From contig NZ_CP157575.1 of the NCBI RefSeq assembly GCF_051628905.1, positions 2,046,001 to 2,110,000 on the forward strand: a stretch of 64,000 bases of DNA, in the 5' to 3' direction. Position numbers and translations under genes: made by a program. Under the pieces are notes generated by a model that was not told where the DNA came from, did not search any database, and saw only the letters and a list, made by a program, of their open reading frames with translations. Within the stretch, counting starts at the first letter, position 1. Each line of letters starts with the position of its first letter. Shown piece after piece: positions 1 through 9,488 of this stretch. The stretch comes from Asaia sp037151935. Lineage in GTDB: Bacteria > Pseudomonadota > Alphaproteobacteria > Acetobacterales > Acetobacteraceae.

Positions 1-537
<537 letters not shown>

Positions 538-547
538 GAGCCGCCCC

Positions 548-1105
548 ATGAAAGTCGAACGTCTCGCCATTCCAGACGTCATTCTGGTTACCCCGCAGCG
601 TTTCAGCGACTCACGCGGGTTCTTTTCCGAGACCTACAACCATCAGAAGATGGTGGATGCAGGCATTGATCTGACCTTCGTGCAGGATAATCAGAGTCTG
701 TCGGTTCAGAAGGGCGTCCTGCGCGGTCTGCATTCACAGGTGGCCCCTTTCGTTCAGGGCAAGCTCGTACGCTGCACCAAGGGCGCTATCTGGGATGTCG
801 CTGTCGATGCACGCACAGGCTCGCCGACCTATGGCCAATGGGTGGCGGCGGAGCTTTCCGAAGAAAACTGGTCGCAGCTCTGGGTACCGCCCGGCTTCCT
901 GCATGGCTTTGTGACGCTGCTGGAAAACACCGAAGTGCAGTACAAGTGCACTTCGCTCTATGACAAGGCATCCGAGCGTGCGGCGATCTGGAACTGTCCG
1001 CATCTGGCCATTGACTGGCCGATCAGCGAAAGTGAAGTGGTTCTGTCGGATAAGGACAAGGTCGCGCCGCACTTCACCGAAGCCAAGGGGTGGTTCCAGT
1101 ACTGA
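548..1105 (+). CDS. rfbC: dTDP-4-dehydrorhamnose 3,5-epimerase
   Basis: RfbC epimerises dTDP-4-keto-6-deoxyglucose at C3 and C5, a cytoplasmic step toward dTDP-L-rhamnose. The 185-residue length is normal for this cupin-fold family. The sequence shows the typical DSRGFFSETY, FVQDNQSLS, LRGLHSQ (catalytic His), DVAVDARTGSPTYGQW and WVPPGFLHGF blocks. I chose the ATG at 548 because AGGAG lies just upstream (536-540) and the protein then begins with the usual family N-terminus; an open frame extends further back without a better start. Its stop overlaps the rfbD start (TGATG), so the two are translationally coupled. Confidence 0.97.
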   Translation: MKVERLAIPDVILVTPQRFSDSRGFFSETYNHQKMVDAGIDLTFVQDNQSLSVQKGVLRGLHSQVAPFVQGKLVRCTKGAIWDVAVDARTGSPTYGQWVAAELSEENWSQLWVPPGFLHGFVTLLENTEVQYKCTSLYDKASERAAIWNCPHLAIDWPISESEVVLSDKDKVAPHFTEAKGWFQY

Positions 1106-2007
1106 TGAGCACGGCAACGGAAAAACGTATTCTCGTCACGGGTGGTCAGGGTCAGCTTGCCACCTCGCTGAAAATGCTCGGCGGCGATCGCGTCGTGGTG
1201 GTGGGCCGCCCTGAATTCGATCTGGCTCAACCAGAAACGCTGGCGGCTACGCTGGAGCGGGTCAACCCGTCTCTGGTTGTCAACGCAGCAGCCTGGACGG
1301 CGGTCGATCTGGCCGAGAGCGAAATCGAGGGTGCGACGGCCGCCAATGAGACGGGTCCGGCAGAGCTGGCGCGTCTTTGCGCTGCGCGTGATGTGCCGCT
1401 GGTTCATGTGTCGACCGATTATGTCTATGCCGGTGACAAGGGCGCCCCCTATGTCGAGACAGATCCGGTCACGCCTCAGACCGTCTATGGACGCACCAAG
1501 GCTGCGGGCGAGCAGGCCGTTCTGAAGGCCCAGCCGCGTAGCATCGTCTTGCGTACCTCCTGGGTCTATTCGGGCCATTGCAAGAATTTTGTCCGCACCA
1601 TGGTCAATGCCGGGGCAAAGAATACCCACCTCAAGGTAGTGGGCGATCAGTATGGCAATCCCACCAGTGCAGACGATCTGGCAAAGGCGATCCTCTCGAT
1701 TGCCGACCAGGTCGAAGCTGGATGGCAGGACAGGTTCGCTGGTCTTTTTCATGCCAGCGGTACGGGTGAGACCAGTTGGCACGGTCTTGCCGTGGCCGCC
1801 CTTGAAGAAGCCACCCGTCATGGCCAGACCATGCCTGTCGAGATAGCTGCGATCCGCACGCAGGACTGGCCGACTCCCGCAAAGCGGCCTCAGGACTCCC
1901 GTCTCGATTGCAGCAAGCTCGAACAGGTTTTCGGGATTCGCCTTCCGGCATGGCGAGACAGCGTGGCCCGAGCGGTCGACGAGCATTTTGCGGGCAAGCC
2001 GGCCTGA
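1105..2007 (+). CDS. rfbD: dTDP-4-dehydrorhamnose reductase
   Basis: RfbD is the NAD(P)H-dependent last step of dTDP-L-rhamnose synthesis. The 300-residue extended-SDR protein starts with the nucleotide motif ILVTGGQGQLATSL. It carries the AAWTAVDLAE segment, the STDYVYAGDKGAPYVE block and the catalytic Tyr/Lys pair in TVYGRTKAAGEQAV, followed by LRTSWVYS. The start overlaps the last base of the rfbC stop. An upstream in-frame GTG at 1090 exists but would lie inside rfbC, so the ATG at 1105 is preferred. The glycosyltransferase follows after two bases, so the rhamnose donor and a user of it look co-transcribed. Confidence 0.97.
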   Translation: MSTATEKRILVTGGQGQLATSLKMLGGDRVVVVGRPEFDLAQPETLAATLERVNPSLVVNAAAWTAVDLAESEIEGATAANETGPAELARLCAARDVPLVHVSTDYVYAGDKGAPYVETDPVTPQTVYGRTKAAGEQAVLKAQPRSIVLRTSWVYSGHCKNFVRTMVNAGAKNTHLKVVGDQYGNPTSADDLAKAILSIADQVEAGWQDRFAGLFHASGTGETSWHGLAVAALEEATRHGQTMPVEIAAIRTQDWPTPAKRPQDSRLDCSKLEQVFGIRLPAWRDSVARAVDEHFAGKPA

Positions 2008-2009
2008 GC

Positions 2010-3029
2010 GTGGCAGAACAACACAGGACAATACCCACGGCGCCGCGTCTCTATGCGGTGGGCGGAACAGATACGAAGCGGGCGGCCTCGGTGCCGCCCG
2101 TTGCGATTCTTCTTTCCGTCTATAATGGTGAAGCTTTTCTCAATCAGCAGCTCGACAGTTTTCTGGCGCAATCGGAGACGAACTGGTGCCTGTATTGGCG
2201 CGATGACGGCTCTCAGGATGCGTCTCGTGCCATCATGCTGTCTTTTCAGGAGCATCGCGGGCAGGGGCGCTGCGTTGAGATCGATGACGTACCAGGCAAT
2301 ATCGGGGTGGCGCGGTCTTACGCCATGTTGCTCGATTCTGCACCACGAGACGCCCTTATTGCTTTTGCCGATCAGGATGATGTCTGGGTACCGCAAAAGC
2401 TCGTCTGGGCACGCGAGAAACTCGCGGGCGTGTCTGGTCCGGCACTTTATTGCGCAAGACAGTTTCTCACAGATGAAGGGCTCGAGGTGCTGGGGCCGTC
2501 GCTCCCGCTCAGGCGAACACCTGATTTTCACGCGGCGCTGATCCAGAATATCGCAACAGGCCATACGGTTGTACTCAACACGGAGGCGGTGGCGTTAGTC
2601 AGTCCGATCCTGCCGCCAGAGGGCGTGCTTCATGACTGGTGGAGTTATGTGCTCGTTCTGGGGAGTGGGGGAGCGGTCGTTTTCGATGAACGCTGCGTGA
2701 GTCTTTATCGCCAGCATCGTCGCAATGCTGTGGGAGTCGAGCGTTCGATAGTCGTCAGGGGGCTGCGCGCCCTGCGTCGCGGCCCAACGGCATTCATGGC
2801 TTTGCTCGTGGCTCTGGTTGCCCGTTTGCAAGACGCCGAGTGCACCCAAGCCCTGACGCCAGATGCCAGAGCTTTTCTCCTGCGCCTGCAAAGCGTGCTT
2901 GAGAAAGGTTTTATGGCGCGGCTGCGCTTTTTGCTGGCAGAGCGTGGCTTCATTCGTCAGCGCCCCGCCGAGACCTGGCTCTTCAGAGCCTGGTTTCTGT
3001 TCTACGGCAGTGCTAGGCCGAAACCATGA
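2010..3029 (+). CDS. Family 2 glycosyltransferase, probable rhamnosyltransferase
   Basis: This is a GT-A type inverting glycosyltransferase of about 339 residues. The N-terminal fold is clear: VAILLSVYNGEAFLNQQLDSF, RDDGSQDAS and FADQDDVWVPQKL, the last containing the metal-binding DxD region. The pattern resembles bacterial L-rhamnosyltransferases. Because it follows rfbC-rfbD directly, transfer of rhamnose onto an exopolysaccharide or lipopolysaccharide is a reasonable inference, but acceptor and linkage cannot be read from sequence. The start is taken as the GTG two bases after the rfbD stop; the frame is open further upstream inside rfbD. The 3' end overlaps the convergent pseudouridine synthase gene by 28 bases. 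Confidence 0.9.
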   Translation: MAEQHRTIPTAPRLYAVGGTDTKRAASVPPVAILLSVYNGEAFLNQQLDSFLAQSETNWCLYWRDDGSQDASRAIMLSFQEHRGQGRCVEIDDVPGNIGVARSYAMLLDSAPRDALIAFADQDDVWVPQKLVWAREKLAGVSGPALYCARQFLTDEGLEVLGPSLPLRRTPDFHAALIQNIATGHTVVLNTEAVALVSPILPPEGVLHDWWSYVLVLGSGGAVVFDERCVSLYRQHRRNAVGVERSIVVRGLRALRRGPTAFMALLVALVARLQDAECTQALTPDARAFLLRLQSVLEKGFMARLRFLLAERGFIRQRPAETWLFRAWFLFYGSARPKP

Positions 3030-3658
3030 CAGGTATGACGGAAACTCTCTGACGGTTCGGCGCGTGCCGAAACCTGCTCCGTCGTGAGTGTTGCCTCGAG
3101 CGATCGGCTCATGAGATGTAGCCCGCCCTTGCCGCCGCCATAGCGTTCATCGCCGATAATGGGGCACCCTAGGGCAGCGCAATGCACGCGCGCCTGATGA
3201 GTGCGCCCGGTGAGCAGGGTCAGCGCCATCAGGGCTTTGCTTTGGTTGCGTGAGAGAACCCGCCACGCCGTCACGGCATTTTGCCCGTCAGCATGGGGCG
3301 CCATATGCCATCCTTCTTTCGTCGTAACCTTTCGCAGCGGCGTGTCGATGATGCCGTCGCCCTCTTTCGGGGCGTTCCCTACGACAGCCCAGTAGGTTTT
3401 GCGGACCAGACCGGCAGCGAAGAGGGCCTGCGCCTCGACAAGCGCCTGCTTGCGTAGCGCAATCAAGAGGCAGCCCGAGGTATCGGCGTCGAGACGATGC
3501 ACCAGCCATGGCCCATCCTTGCGCTTCGACAACAGTGGAAACAGTGATTCGACGGAATGCGTCGTTTTCGGGCCGGGGTGGACAGGCAGCCCCGCGGGTT
3601 TGTCGATCACGACAAGGCGCGGGCTCTGATACAGGATAGGATAAGGAAAATGCGTCAT
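3002..3658 (-). CDS. RluA-family pseudouridine synthase
   Basis: The protein isomerises uridine to pseudouridine in rRNA or tRNA. The RluA family fold is visible: VVIDKPAGLPVHPG, the catalytic WLVHRLDADTSGCLL with the nucleophilic Asp, LTGRTHQARVH and CPIIGDERYGG. At 218 residues it is short and lacks an N-terminal S4 domain, like RluC-type or TruC-type small members, so the exact target site is not assigned. The ATG at 3658 is preferred to an upstream in-frame start because the conserved domain begins right after it. It lies just downstream of ftsK on the same strand (16-base gap). Confidence 0.9.
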   Translation of the reverse strand: MTHFPYPILYQSPRLVVIDKPAGLPVHPGPKTTHSVESLFPLLSKRKDGPWLVHRLDADTSGCLLIALRKQALVEAQALFAAGLVRKTYWAVVGNAPKEGDGIIDTPLRKVTTKEGWHMAPHADGQNAVTAWRVLSRNQSKALMALTLLTGRTHQARVHCAALGCPIIGDERYGGGKGGLHLMSRSLEATLTTEQVSARAEPSESFRHTCHGFGLALP

Positions 3659-3674
3659 CGGGGGGAGGGGAGGG

Positions 3675-6401
3675 TCAGTCCTCGTCGCGTTGGCGACGGG
3701 CAAGAACCTCGCGCTTGCCGACATGATTGGCAGCGCTCACGATGCCTTCCTTCTCCATCTGCTCGATGATCTTGGCAGCGCGATTATAGCCGATCGACAG
3801 ATGGCGCTGGATGAAGGAGGTCGAGGCCTTACCCTCGCGCGTTACCAGATCGACTGCCTGATCGAAGAGGCTGGCCTCTGCGTCATAGCCGCCGCTCATG
3901 CCGTTGCCGCTTGACGAGGCGCTGCCGCCCTCGTCTTCGAGATTCGAAATCACCTCGTCGTTATAAATCGGCTCGCCCTTGCTGCGCAGATCGGCCACCA
4001 CGTCTTCGACTTCGCTGTCGGTTACGAAGGGGCCATGCACGCGGGTAATACGCGCTGCGCCCTGCATGTAGAGCATGTCACCCTGGCCCAGAAGCTGTTC
4101 GGCACCCTGTTCGCCCAGAATGGTGCGGCTATCGAACTTGCTGATGACCTGAAAGGAGATACGTGTCGGGAAATTGGCTTTGATGGTGCCGGTGATGACA
4201 TCCACAGACGGGCGTTGTGTGGCCATGATGACATGGATACCCGCCGCTCGGGCCTTTTGCGCCAGACGCTGCACGGCGGCCTCGATTTCCTTGCCTGCCA
4301 CCATCATGAGATCGGCCATTTCGTCGATCACCACCACGATATGCGGCATGGTCTCCAGCGCGAGCTGCTGCTCGTCAAAAACGGGCTGGCCCGTTTCCGG
4401 GTCGAAGCCGGTCTGCACACGACGCGTCACCAGTTCGCCCGTCGAGCGCACCTGACGCACGCGCTGGTTATAGCCGGTGATGTTGCGTACTTGCAGATGG
4501 GCCATTGAGCGATAGCGCTTGTCCATCTCTCGCACGGTCCATTTGAGCGCGGCGACAGCCTTGTTCGGTTCGGTAACGACGGGCGTCAGCAGATGCGGAA
4601 TGCCGTCATAGATAGAGAGTTCGAGAATTTTCGGGTCGATCATGATCAGGCGGCACTCTTCCGGCGTCAGCCGGTAGAGCAGCGACAGGATCATTGCGTT
4701 CACGCCTACCGATTTACCCGAACCCGTGGTGCCTGCAATCAGTAGATGCGGCATTTTGGCGAGATCGGCATAGACCGGGTTGCCCGCAATATCCTTGCCC
4801 AGCGCCAGGCGCAGCTGCGCGCCTGGCTCGAGAAACTCGGGCGTGTCGAGCAGCTCGGAAAAATAGACCGTTTCGCGCGAGGCATTCGGCACCTCGATGC
4901 CGATCACATTGCGTCCCGGCACGGTGGCGATACGCACGCTCAGCACAGAAAGCGAGCGGGCGATATCATCGGCCAGACCGATCACACGGGCCGAACGTAT
5001 GCCCGGCGCCGGTTCCAGCTCGTAGAGCGTGACGACCGGTCCGGCATGGATATCGCCGATCTGTCCCTGCACGCCGTAATCGGACAGCACCTGCTCCAGC
5101 AGGCGCGCATTGGCCTGTAATACCTCGTTTGAGGGGCCGCTTCCTCCATGGGCAGGAGCCTTGCGCAGCAAGCCTAGCGAGGGCGGCTGCCAGCCGGCGC
5201 TATCCCAGCCATGACGCGCAGCGGCGGCCGGCTGCTCCTGGCTCGGACGCTCTGCGCGCGCGCGCCCGAAGCCGAAAAAGCCGCGCTTTAGCTCTTCCTG
5301 AGGCTGCTGCCTCGGGGGTGACTCCTCGGCATAAGGCGGGACATCTTCGATTTCCGCATAACGTGTCACGGCGGCAGGGCGCGGCTCGCTCTCCTGATCG
5401 CGCGAGATCTGCGCGAGCTGCAAGGCGTAAGGATTGGCAGGCTCGGTCACAGGGGCTGTTTGCGGTCGCGCCTGTGAGTTCTGGGCGGCGGTCTGCGTTT
5501 GCGAGTTCGTGAGTGTCGGCAGTGCCTCGTCACTCTTTTCCGGCGGCTGAAGCCATCCCGTATTGGCCGGAATGAACGGCTGGCGTGACGTCTCGCTGGC
5601 CTGTCTAGGCGAGGGGTAGGGATGCTCATGACGATAGGCATTCGCCTCGATCGGCTCGTAGCTGCTCCAGTCGGGAGGCGTCGTCTGACGGGCGCGATTG
5701 CCCATGCGGCGTGCGAGATGCTCCGAGCCTCTGCCAACAGAGCGTGCTCCCCTGAACAGGGCGCGCCACTCGCTGCGTCGTAGCCCGACCGCAAGCGGAA
5801 CGAGCAGGACGGTCAGCAGCAGCCCCAGCAGGGTAAAGAGAACGCCGCCTGCCCGGCCCAACGTAGCGCGTCCGGTCGAGACGAGATGATCGGCCAGCAC
5901 CAAGCCGAGTTGCCCGCCAAGCCCCGCCCGTGACGGCCAGCTCGTGGTCAGAACCGGTATCAGCACCTGCAAGGTCGCGATCAGTGCCGCCGCAACCGGC
6001 AGCAGGCATAGAAAGGCGATAAATCGCAAGATCGGGACGCTGAGTGCATGGTGGCGTACGATCTGCCACGCCCAGCACAGCATGACGATGATCGGCAGCG
6101 CGCTGGCCAGACCCAGCCACTGCACCAGCCCATCGGCCAGCGTTGCACCGGGTTGCCCCAGAAGATTGGTCGGCACAGCCGTTGTCGCGGTATCGAAAGA
6201 CGGGTCCTGAGGATTGTAGCTCCAAAGGGCCACACCGAGCGCAAGCGCAACCGCGAGCAGGACAAACCCGCCAAGCTCCGTCAGCCGGTCATGAAACTGG
6301 CTGCGTAGTCTGGGCGAGGCATTGGCGGGAGAGAACCAGCGGCTGAACAAAGCCAAATTCGCATCTTCCTGTGCTTGCGCAATACGTTGCACCCCGCACA
6401 T
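3675..6401 (-). CDS. ftsK: DNA translocase FtsK
   Basis: FtsK pumps chromosomal DNA at the division septum and activates XerCD recombination at dif. The 908-residue protein has hydrophobic membrane segments in roughly residues 45-215 and a long Pro/Gln/Glu-rich linker to about residue 410. The RecA-like motor follows, with Walker A GTTGSGKS near residues 556-563 and a Walker B region around VVVIDEMADLMM. ATQRPSVDVITG is diagnostic. The C-terminal gamma winged helix (ASTSFIQRHLSIGYNRAAKIIEQMEKEG, split here as a landmark only) recognises KOPS sites. Length and domain order match the family. Confidence 0.97.
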   Translation of the reverse strand: MCGVQRIAQAQEDANLALFSRWFSPANASPRLRSQFHDRLTELGGFVLLAVALALGVALWSYNPQDPSFDTATTAVPTNLLGQPGATLADGLVQWLGLASALPIIVMLCWAWQIVRHHALSVPILRFIAFLCLLPVAAALIATLQVLIPVLTTSWPSRAGLGGQLGLVLADHLVSTGRATLGRAGGVLFTLLGLLLTVLLVPLAVGLRRSEWRALFRGARSVGRGSEHLARRMGNRARQTTPPDWSSYEPIEANAYRHEHPYPSPRQASETSRQPFIPANTGWLQPPEKSDEALPTLTNSQTQTAAQNSQARPQTAPVTEPANPYALQLAQISRDQESEPRPAAVTRYAEIEDVPPYAEESPPRQQPQEELKRGFFGFGRARAERPSQEQPAAAARHGWDSAGWQPPSLGLLRKAPAHGGSGPSNEVLQANARLLEQVLSDYGVQGQIGDIHAGPVVTLYELEPAPGIRSARVIGLADDIARSLSVLSVRIATVPGRNVIGIEVPNASRETVYFSELLDTPEFLEPGAQLRLALGKDIAGNPVYADLAKMPHLLIAGTTGSGKSVGVNAMILSLLYRLTPEECRLIMIDPKILELSIYDGIPHLLTPVVTEPNKAVAALKWTVREMDKRYRSMAHLQVRNITGYNQRVRQVRSTGELVTRRVQTGFDPETGQPVFDEQQLALETMPHIVVVIDEMADLMMVAGKEIEAAVQRLAQKARAAGIHVIMATQRPSVDVITGTIKANFPTRISFQVISKFDSRTILGEQGAEQLLGQGDMLYMQGAARITRVHGPFVTDSEVEDVVADLRSKGEPIYNDEVISNLEDEGGSASSSGNGMSGGYDAEASLFDQAVDLVTREGKASTSFIQRHLSIGYNRAAKIIEQMEKEGIVSAANHVGKREVLARRQRDED

Positions 6402-6510
6402 GGGGCGTCGAGCATCGTCTGAAACTATACCTGTCGTGTGGCAGAACTATAGCGGAACGACGCGTCGAGACGAGAGCAAAAAAGGACCGATTTCCGCCAA
6501 TCGCGTGTCA

Positions 6511-6656
6511 TGCGGGGCGCTGCCCCGCCCCGCCCCCGCCAAAGGACAGTCGTCCTTTGGAAACCTGATTGACTGAAGCGGGGATCGAAGGGGCTTGTCC
6601 CTTCGCGGGTCAGGGCGGAGCCCTTTTTGATCGTTCCCCGGGGCGCTACCCTGGGA
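6511..6656. repeat. GC-rich interspersed hairpin repeat, copy A
   Basis: This intergenic block between the rsmD 3' end and the ftsK 5' end is a chain of short inverted repeats. They include GGGGCGCTGCCCC near 6514-6526, AAAGGAC/GTCCTTT around 6541-6558 and AAGGGGCTTGTCCCTT around 6589-6604. The same modules in the same order, but on the opposite strand, occur at about 54418-54525. This looks like a dispersed REP-like element; transcription-termination or mRNA-end roles are possible but unproven. Confidence 0.6.
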
Positions 6657-7211
6657 TCACGAAGCCCGCCAGATCCTGACCTGCGCGACACCGAAGCGTC
6701 GTTCTGTCAGCAGGGGAAGGTCGACGGCGAGTTCGTCCTTTACGGCAGTTTCGGCCACGATCACCGCCTCGGGCGCAATCCAGCCGGACCGGTTCAGAGC
6801 TTTCAGGGCAGCGGGGACGAGATCCTTGCCATAAGGCGGGTCGAGAAAGACGAGCGTGCAGGGGCGAGGCGCGCGCGGGGCGCGGGTAACGTCGCAGGTC
6901 AGCACCGAGAGGTCGCGATCATCGAAGCGGCAGGCGCGGATATTGGCCGAGATCACGGCGCGGGCGCTGCGGTCCTGCTCCATGAAAATTGCCGAGGTGG
7001 CACCGCGGGAGAGGGCTTCGAGTCCGAGGGCGCCCGTACCGGCGAAGGCGTCAAGCACATGGGCTTCGCGCAGGAAGTCTGCGCCTGCCCAGGGCGCATG
7101 GGCGAGCATGTCGAATACAGCCTGACGCGCGCGGTCGGAGGTGGGGCGGGTGGTTTCACCCCGGGGGGATTGAAGGGCGACGCCTTTGCGCTCACCGCCG
7201 ACGATACGCAT
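6657..7211 (-). CDS. rsmD: 16S rRNA (guanine966-N2)-methyltransferase
   Basis: RsmD methylates G966 of 16S rRNA using S-adenosylmethionine. The 184-residue protein has the family start MRIVGGERKG, the TTRPTSDRARQAVFDML segment, the SAM motif VLDAFAGTGALGLEALSRG and the catalytic DPPY motif (VFLDPPYG). Its ATG overlaps the stop of the upstream pseudouridine synthase gene by one base, so the two rRNA modification genes are coupled. Length and motifs match the family throughout. Confidence 0.96.
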   Translation of the reverse strand: MRIVGGERKGVALQSPRGETTRPTSDRARQAVFDMLAHAPWAGADFLREAHVLDAFAGTGALGLEALSRGATSAIFMEQDRSARAVISANIRACRFDDRDLSVLTCDVTRAPRAPRPCTLVFLDPPYGKDLVPAALKALNRSGWIAPEAVIVAETAVKDELAVDLPLLTERRFGVAQVRIWRAS

Positions 7212-8017
7212 TATTCTTCTTCGGCTTCCGGGCTGGCGATGTCGGTGCTCTTGTCTTTTACGAGGCGGCGGACGCGACGCGGGGCGGCGGCAAGGCCTGG
7301 CACCTGTTCGCGCAGGATCTTGCCCTGAACCTCTTCGATCTCGCGCTTCTGCAGCGTGCCAAGCTGGAAGGGACCGTAGGAAACGCGGATCAGGCGGCTG
7401 ACATGCAGGTTGAGCCCCATCATGACGCGGCGGATTTCGCGGTTCTTGCCTTCCTGCAGGCTGACGGTCAGCCAGGCATTATCGCCTTTCTGCGAGTCCA
7501 GACCCGCTTCGATGGCGCCGTAACGCACGCCTTCGAATTCCGAACCATGGGCGAGGGCGGCCAGCTTGCGCTCGTCGACCACGCCGAACACGCGCACGCG
7601 ATAGCGGCGTATCCAGGAATTCGAAGGGAGTTCGAGGCGCCGGGCCAGTTCACCGTCATTGGTGAGCAGGAGCAGCCCTTCGGAATTGATATCGAGACGC
7701 CCGACGCTCACCACGCGCGGCATACCCTCGGGCAGGGAGTCGAACACGGTAGGACGGCCCTGCGGGTCGCGATGGGTGGTCATCAGCCCGTCAGGCTTGT
7801 GGTAACGCCAGACGCGCGTGTGCTCCTTGCCACCGATCACCTTGCCGTCGAGCTGGATGATATCGCCATCCTGCACAAAAGTGGCGGGATGCTCGACCGA
7901 AGAGCCATTCATGCGAATACGCCCGGCCTCGATCATGCGTTCGATGTCGCGTCGGCTGCCTACGCCTGCGCGGGCCATCCATTTGGCGATGCGGTCGCCC
8001 TTTTGTTCTTCGGTCAT
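7211..8017 (-). CDS. RsuA/RluB-type rRNA pseudouridine synthase
   Basis: The 268-residue protein combines an N-terminal S4 RNA-binding domain (RIAKWMARAGVGSRRDIERMIEAGRI) with an RsuA-type catalytic domain. The active-site block is VGRLDINSEGLLLLTNDGEL, with the nucleophilic Asp, followed by LQEGKNREIRRVM. This order is typical of RluB or RluE/RsuA enzymes that modify 23S or 16S rRNA; RluB is the likeliest but is not proven. A basic C-terminal tail follows. I chose the ATG at 8017 because it starts the S4 domain and overlaps the stop of the upstream amidotransferase gene (ATGA). It is the middle gene of a three-gene overlapping run with rsmD. Confidence 0.92.
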   Translation of the reverse strand: MTEEQKGDRIAKWMARAGVGSRRDIERMIEAGRIRMNGSSVEHPATFVQDGDIIQLDGKVIGGKEHTRVWRYHKPDGLMTTHRDPQGRPTVFDSLPEGMPRVVSVGRLDINSEGLLLLTNDGELARRLELPSNSWIRRYRVRVFGVVDERKLAALAHGSEFEGVRYGAIEAGLDSQKGDNAWLTVSLQEGKNREIRRVMMGLNLHVSRLIRVSYGPFQLGTLQKREIEEVQGKILREQVPGLAAAPRRVRRLVKDKSTDIASPEAEEE

Positions 8018-8754
8018 GCTCGTCTGTCCTGTGGTGTCGCGTGTCGGGCCGCGTCGATGAATCCAGCCAATAGACGCGCATCGCCCGGATCGATAGCGAA
8101 TTCCGGGTGCCACTGCACCCCCAGACGAAAAATTCCGTCAATTGTCTCGATCGCTTCGATCAATCCGTCGGCGGCGCGGGCGCTGATTACGAGGCTGCCG
8201 GGGTCGCGCACGCCCTGATGATGCGACGAATTGACGCGCATTACGGCCTGACCGGTGCAGCGAGAGAGAAGTGTGCGGTGGACGATGCTCACTTCATGTC
8301 CGGCCTCGTTGCGCGGGTTGGGCTGCTCGTGGGCGATGGGGCCGGGTGCCTGCTCGGGCAGATGCTGGAACAAGGCGCCGCCCCAGGCGATGGCCATGAG
8401 CTGCATGCCGCCACAGATACCGAGAATGGGCAGGGCGCGGTCGCGGGCGGCAGCGATATAGGCGAGTTCCGCCTCGGTACGGCCGGGTTTGAGCGTGGTG
8501 CAGGGGTGAAGGGCCTCGCCATAGAGGGCAGGGTCGGGGTCGAAGGCACCGCCTGTCACGAGCAGACCGTCGAGGCGTGCCATCAGGGGAGCGGCCAGTG
8601 TCGGGTCATGAGGCAGACCGACCGGAAGGGCCCCTGCGGTAATCAGGGCGCTGAAATAGTTCTGGCGCAACGCATGAAAGGGCCAGCGCGAAAAGGCCTG
8701 CGGCCCGCCCGGCTCGATATCGAGGGTGAGACCGATGAGAGGTGCGCGTATCAT
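8014..8754 (-). CDS. Class I glutamine amidotransferase-like hydrolase (PuuD-like)
   Basis: This is a 246-residue peptidase C26 family protein. The catalytic cysteine lies in ILGICGGMQLM and the His-Glu pair in GVQWHPEF, with the supporting LLVTGGAFDPDPALYG block near the N-terminus. The closest functional model is gamma-glutamyl-gamma-aminobutyrate hydrolase (PuuD), but no other polyamine genes are nearby, so the substrate is open. Its stop overlaps the start of the downstream pseudouridine synthase by four bases. The ATG at 8754 faces a short divergent gap shared with tadA. Confidence 0.88.
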   Translation of the reverse strand: MIRAPLIGLTLDIEPGGPQAFSRWPFHALRQNYFSALITAGALPVGLPHDPTLAAPLMARLDGLLVTGGAFDPDPALYGEALHPCTTLKPGRTEAELAYIAAARDRALPILGICGGMQLMAIAWGGALFQHLPEQAPGPIAHEQPNPRNEAGHEVSIVHRTLLSRCTGQAVMRVNSSHHQGVRDPGSLVISARAADGLIEAIETIDGIFRLGVQWHPEFAIDPGDARLLAGFIDAARHATPQDRRA

Positions 8755-8850
8755 GACAACGATGTAAACAGGGTTTGGCGCAAACAGAAAGCACCTGTGT
8801 GTCGATCACCCTGGCTTCTGTCGCCCGTGCATCTTTGAGTGGGAGACATT

Positions 8851-9381
8851 GTGCCCGAAGAATTCCCGCAGAGCAGGCCTGATCTTCAGGCAGGAGACGA
8901 ACGGGCCGACCAAGAGCGAGCAGGCCGGATCGGCATGAAGGCGGCGCTGGCTGCGGCGCGCGAAGCGGCTGCTCGTGGGGAGGTGCCGGTGGGTGCTGTC
9001 GTGCTGGGGCCTGGGGGACGCGTCATCGCTCAGGCCGGAAACGAGGTGGAGCAGCGCAAAGACCCGAGCGCCCATGCCGAGATTCTGGCCATGCGGGCCG
9101 CAGCAACAGCATTGGGGTCGCGCTCGCTGGCCGCCTGTACGCTGATCGTGACGCTTGAGCCCTGCCCGATGTGCGCGTCAGCAATGGTGCATTTTCGTCT
9201 GGGCCGGGTGATTTATGGCGCCTATGACCCCAAGGGCGGGGGCGTAGATCATGGGCCACGTATTTTTGAGCAGCCCGCCTGCCTGCATCGGCCTGAAGTG
9301 GTCGGGGGCGTAAGCGAGCAGGAAAATGCTCAATTATTGAAGGATTTTTTCATAACATTGCGAGAAACGCGCGTTTCATGA
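8851..9381 (+). CDS. tadA: tRNA-specific adenosine deaminase
   Basis: TadA converts A34 to inosine in tRNA-Arg(ACG). The cytidine-deaminase fold is plain: EVPVGAVVL, the zinc and proton-shuttle motif HAEI, and the second zinc motif EPCPMCASA. The start is uncertain. GTG at 8851 follows GGGAGA closely, but gives an N-terminal extension of 28 residues. ATG at 8935 (MKAALAAAREA) would start exactly at the conserved domain and give the usual length near 150 residues, with a weaker ribosome-binding site. Confidence 0.93.
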   Translation: MPEEFPQSRPDLQAGDERADQERAGRIGMKAALAAAREAAARGEVPVGAVVLGPGGRVIAQAGNEVEQRKDPSAHAEILAMRAAATALGSRSLAACTLIVTLEPCPMCASAMVHFRLGRVIYGAYDPKGGGVDHGPRIFEQPACLHRPEVVGGVSEQENAQLLKDFFITLRETRVS

Positions 9382-9488
9382 AACGGATTACCTCGTTTTT
9401 ACACATGCCTATTCTGGACGAACCGAAAGCGGCTTCATAAGTTTCTCTTACCACACCGCACCTGACAGGTGCCAACGCTGGAAAGATC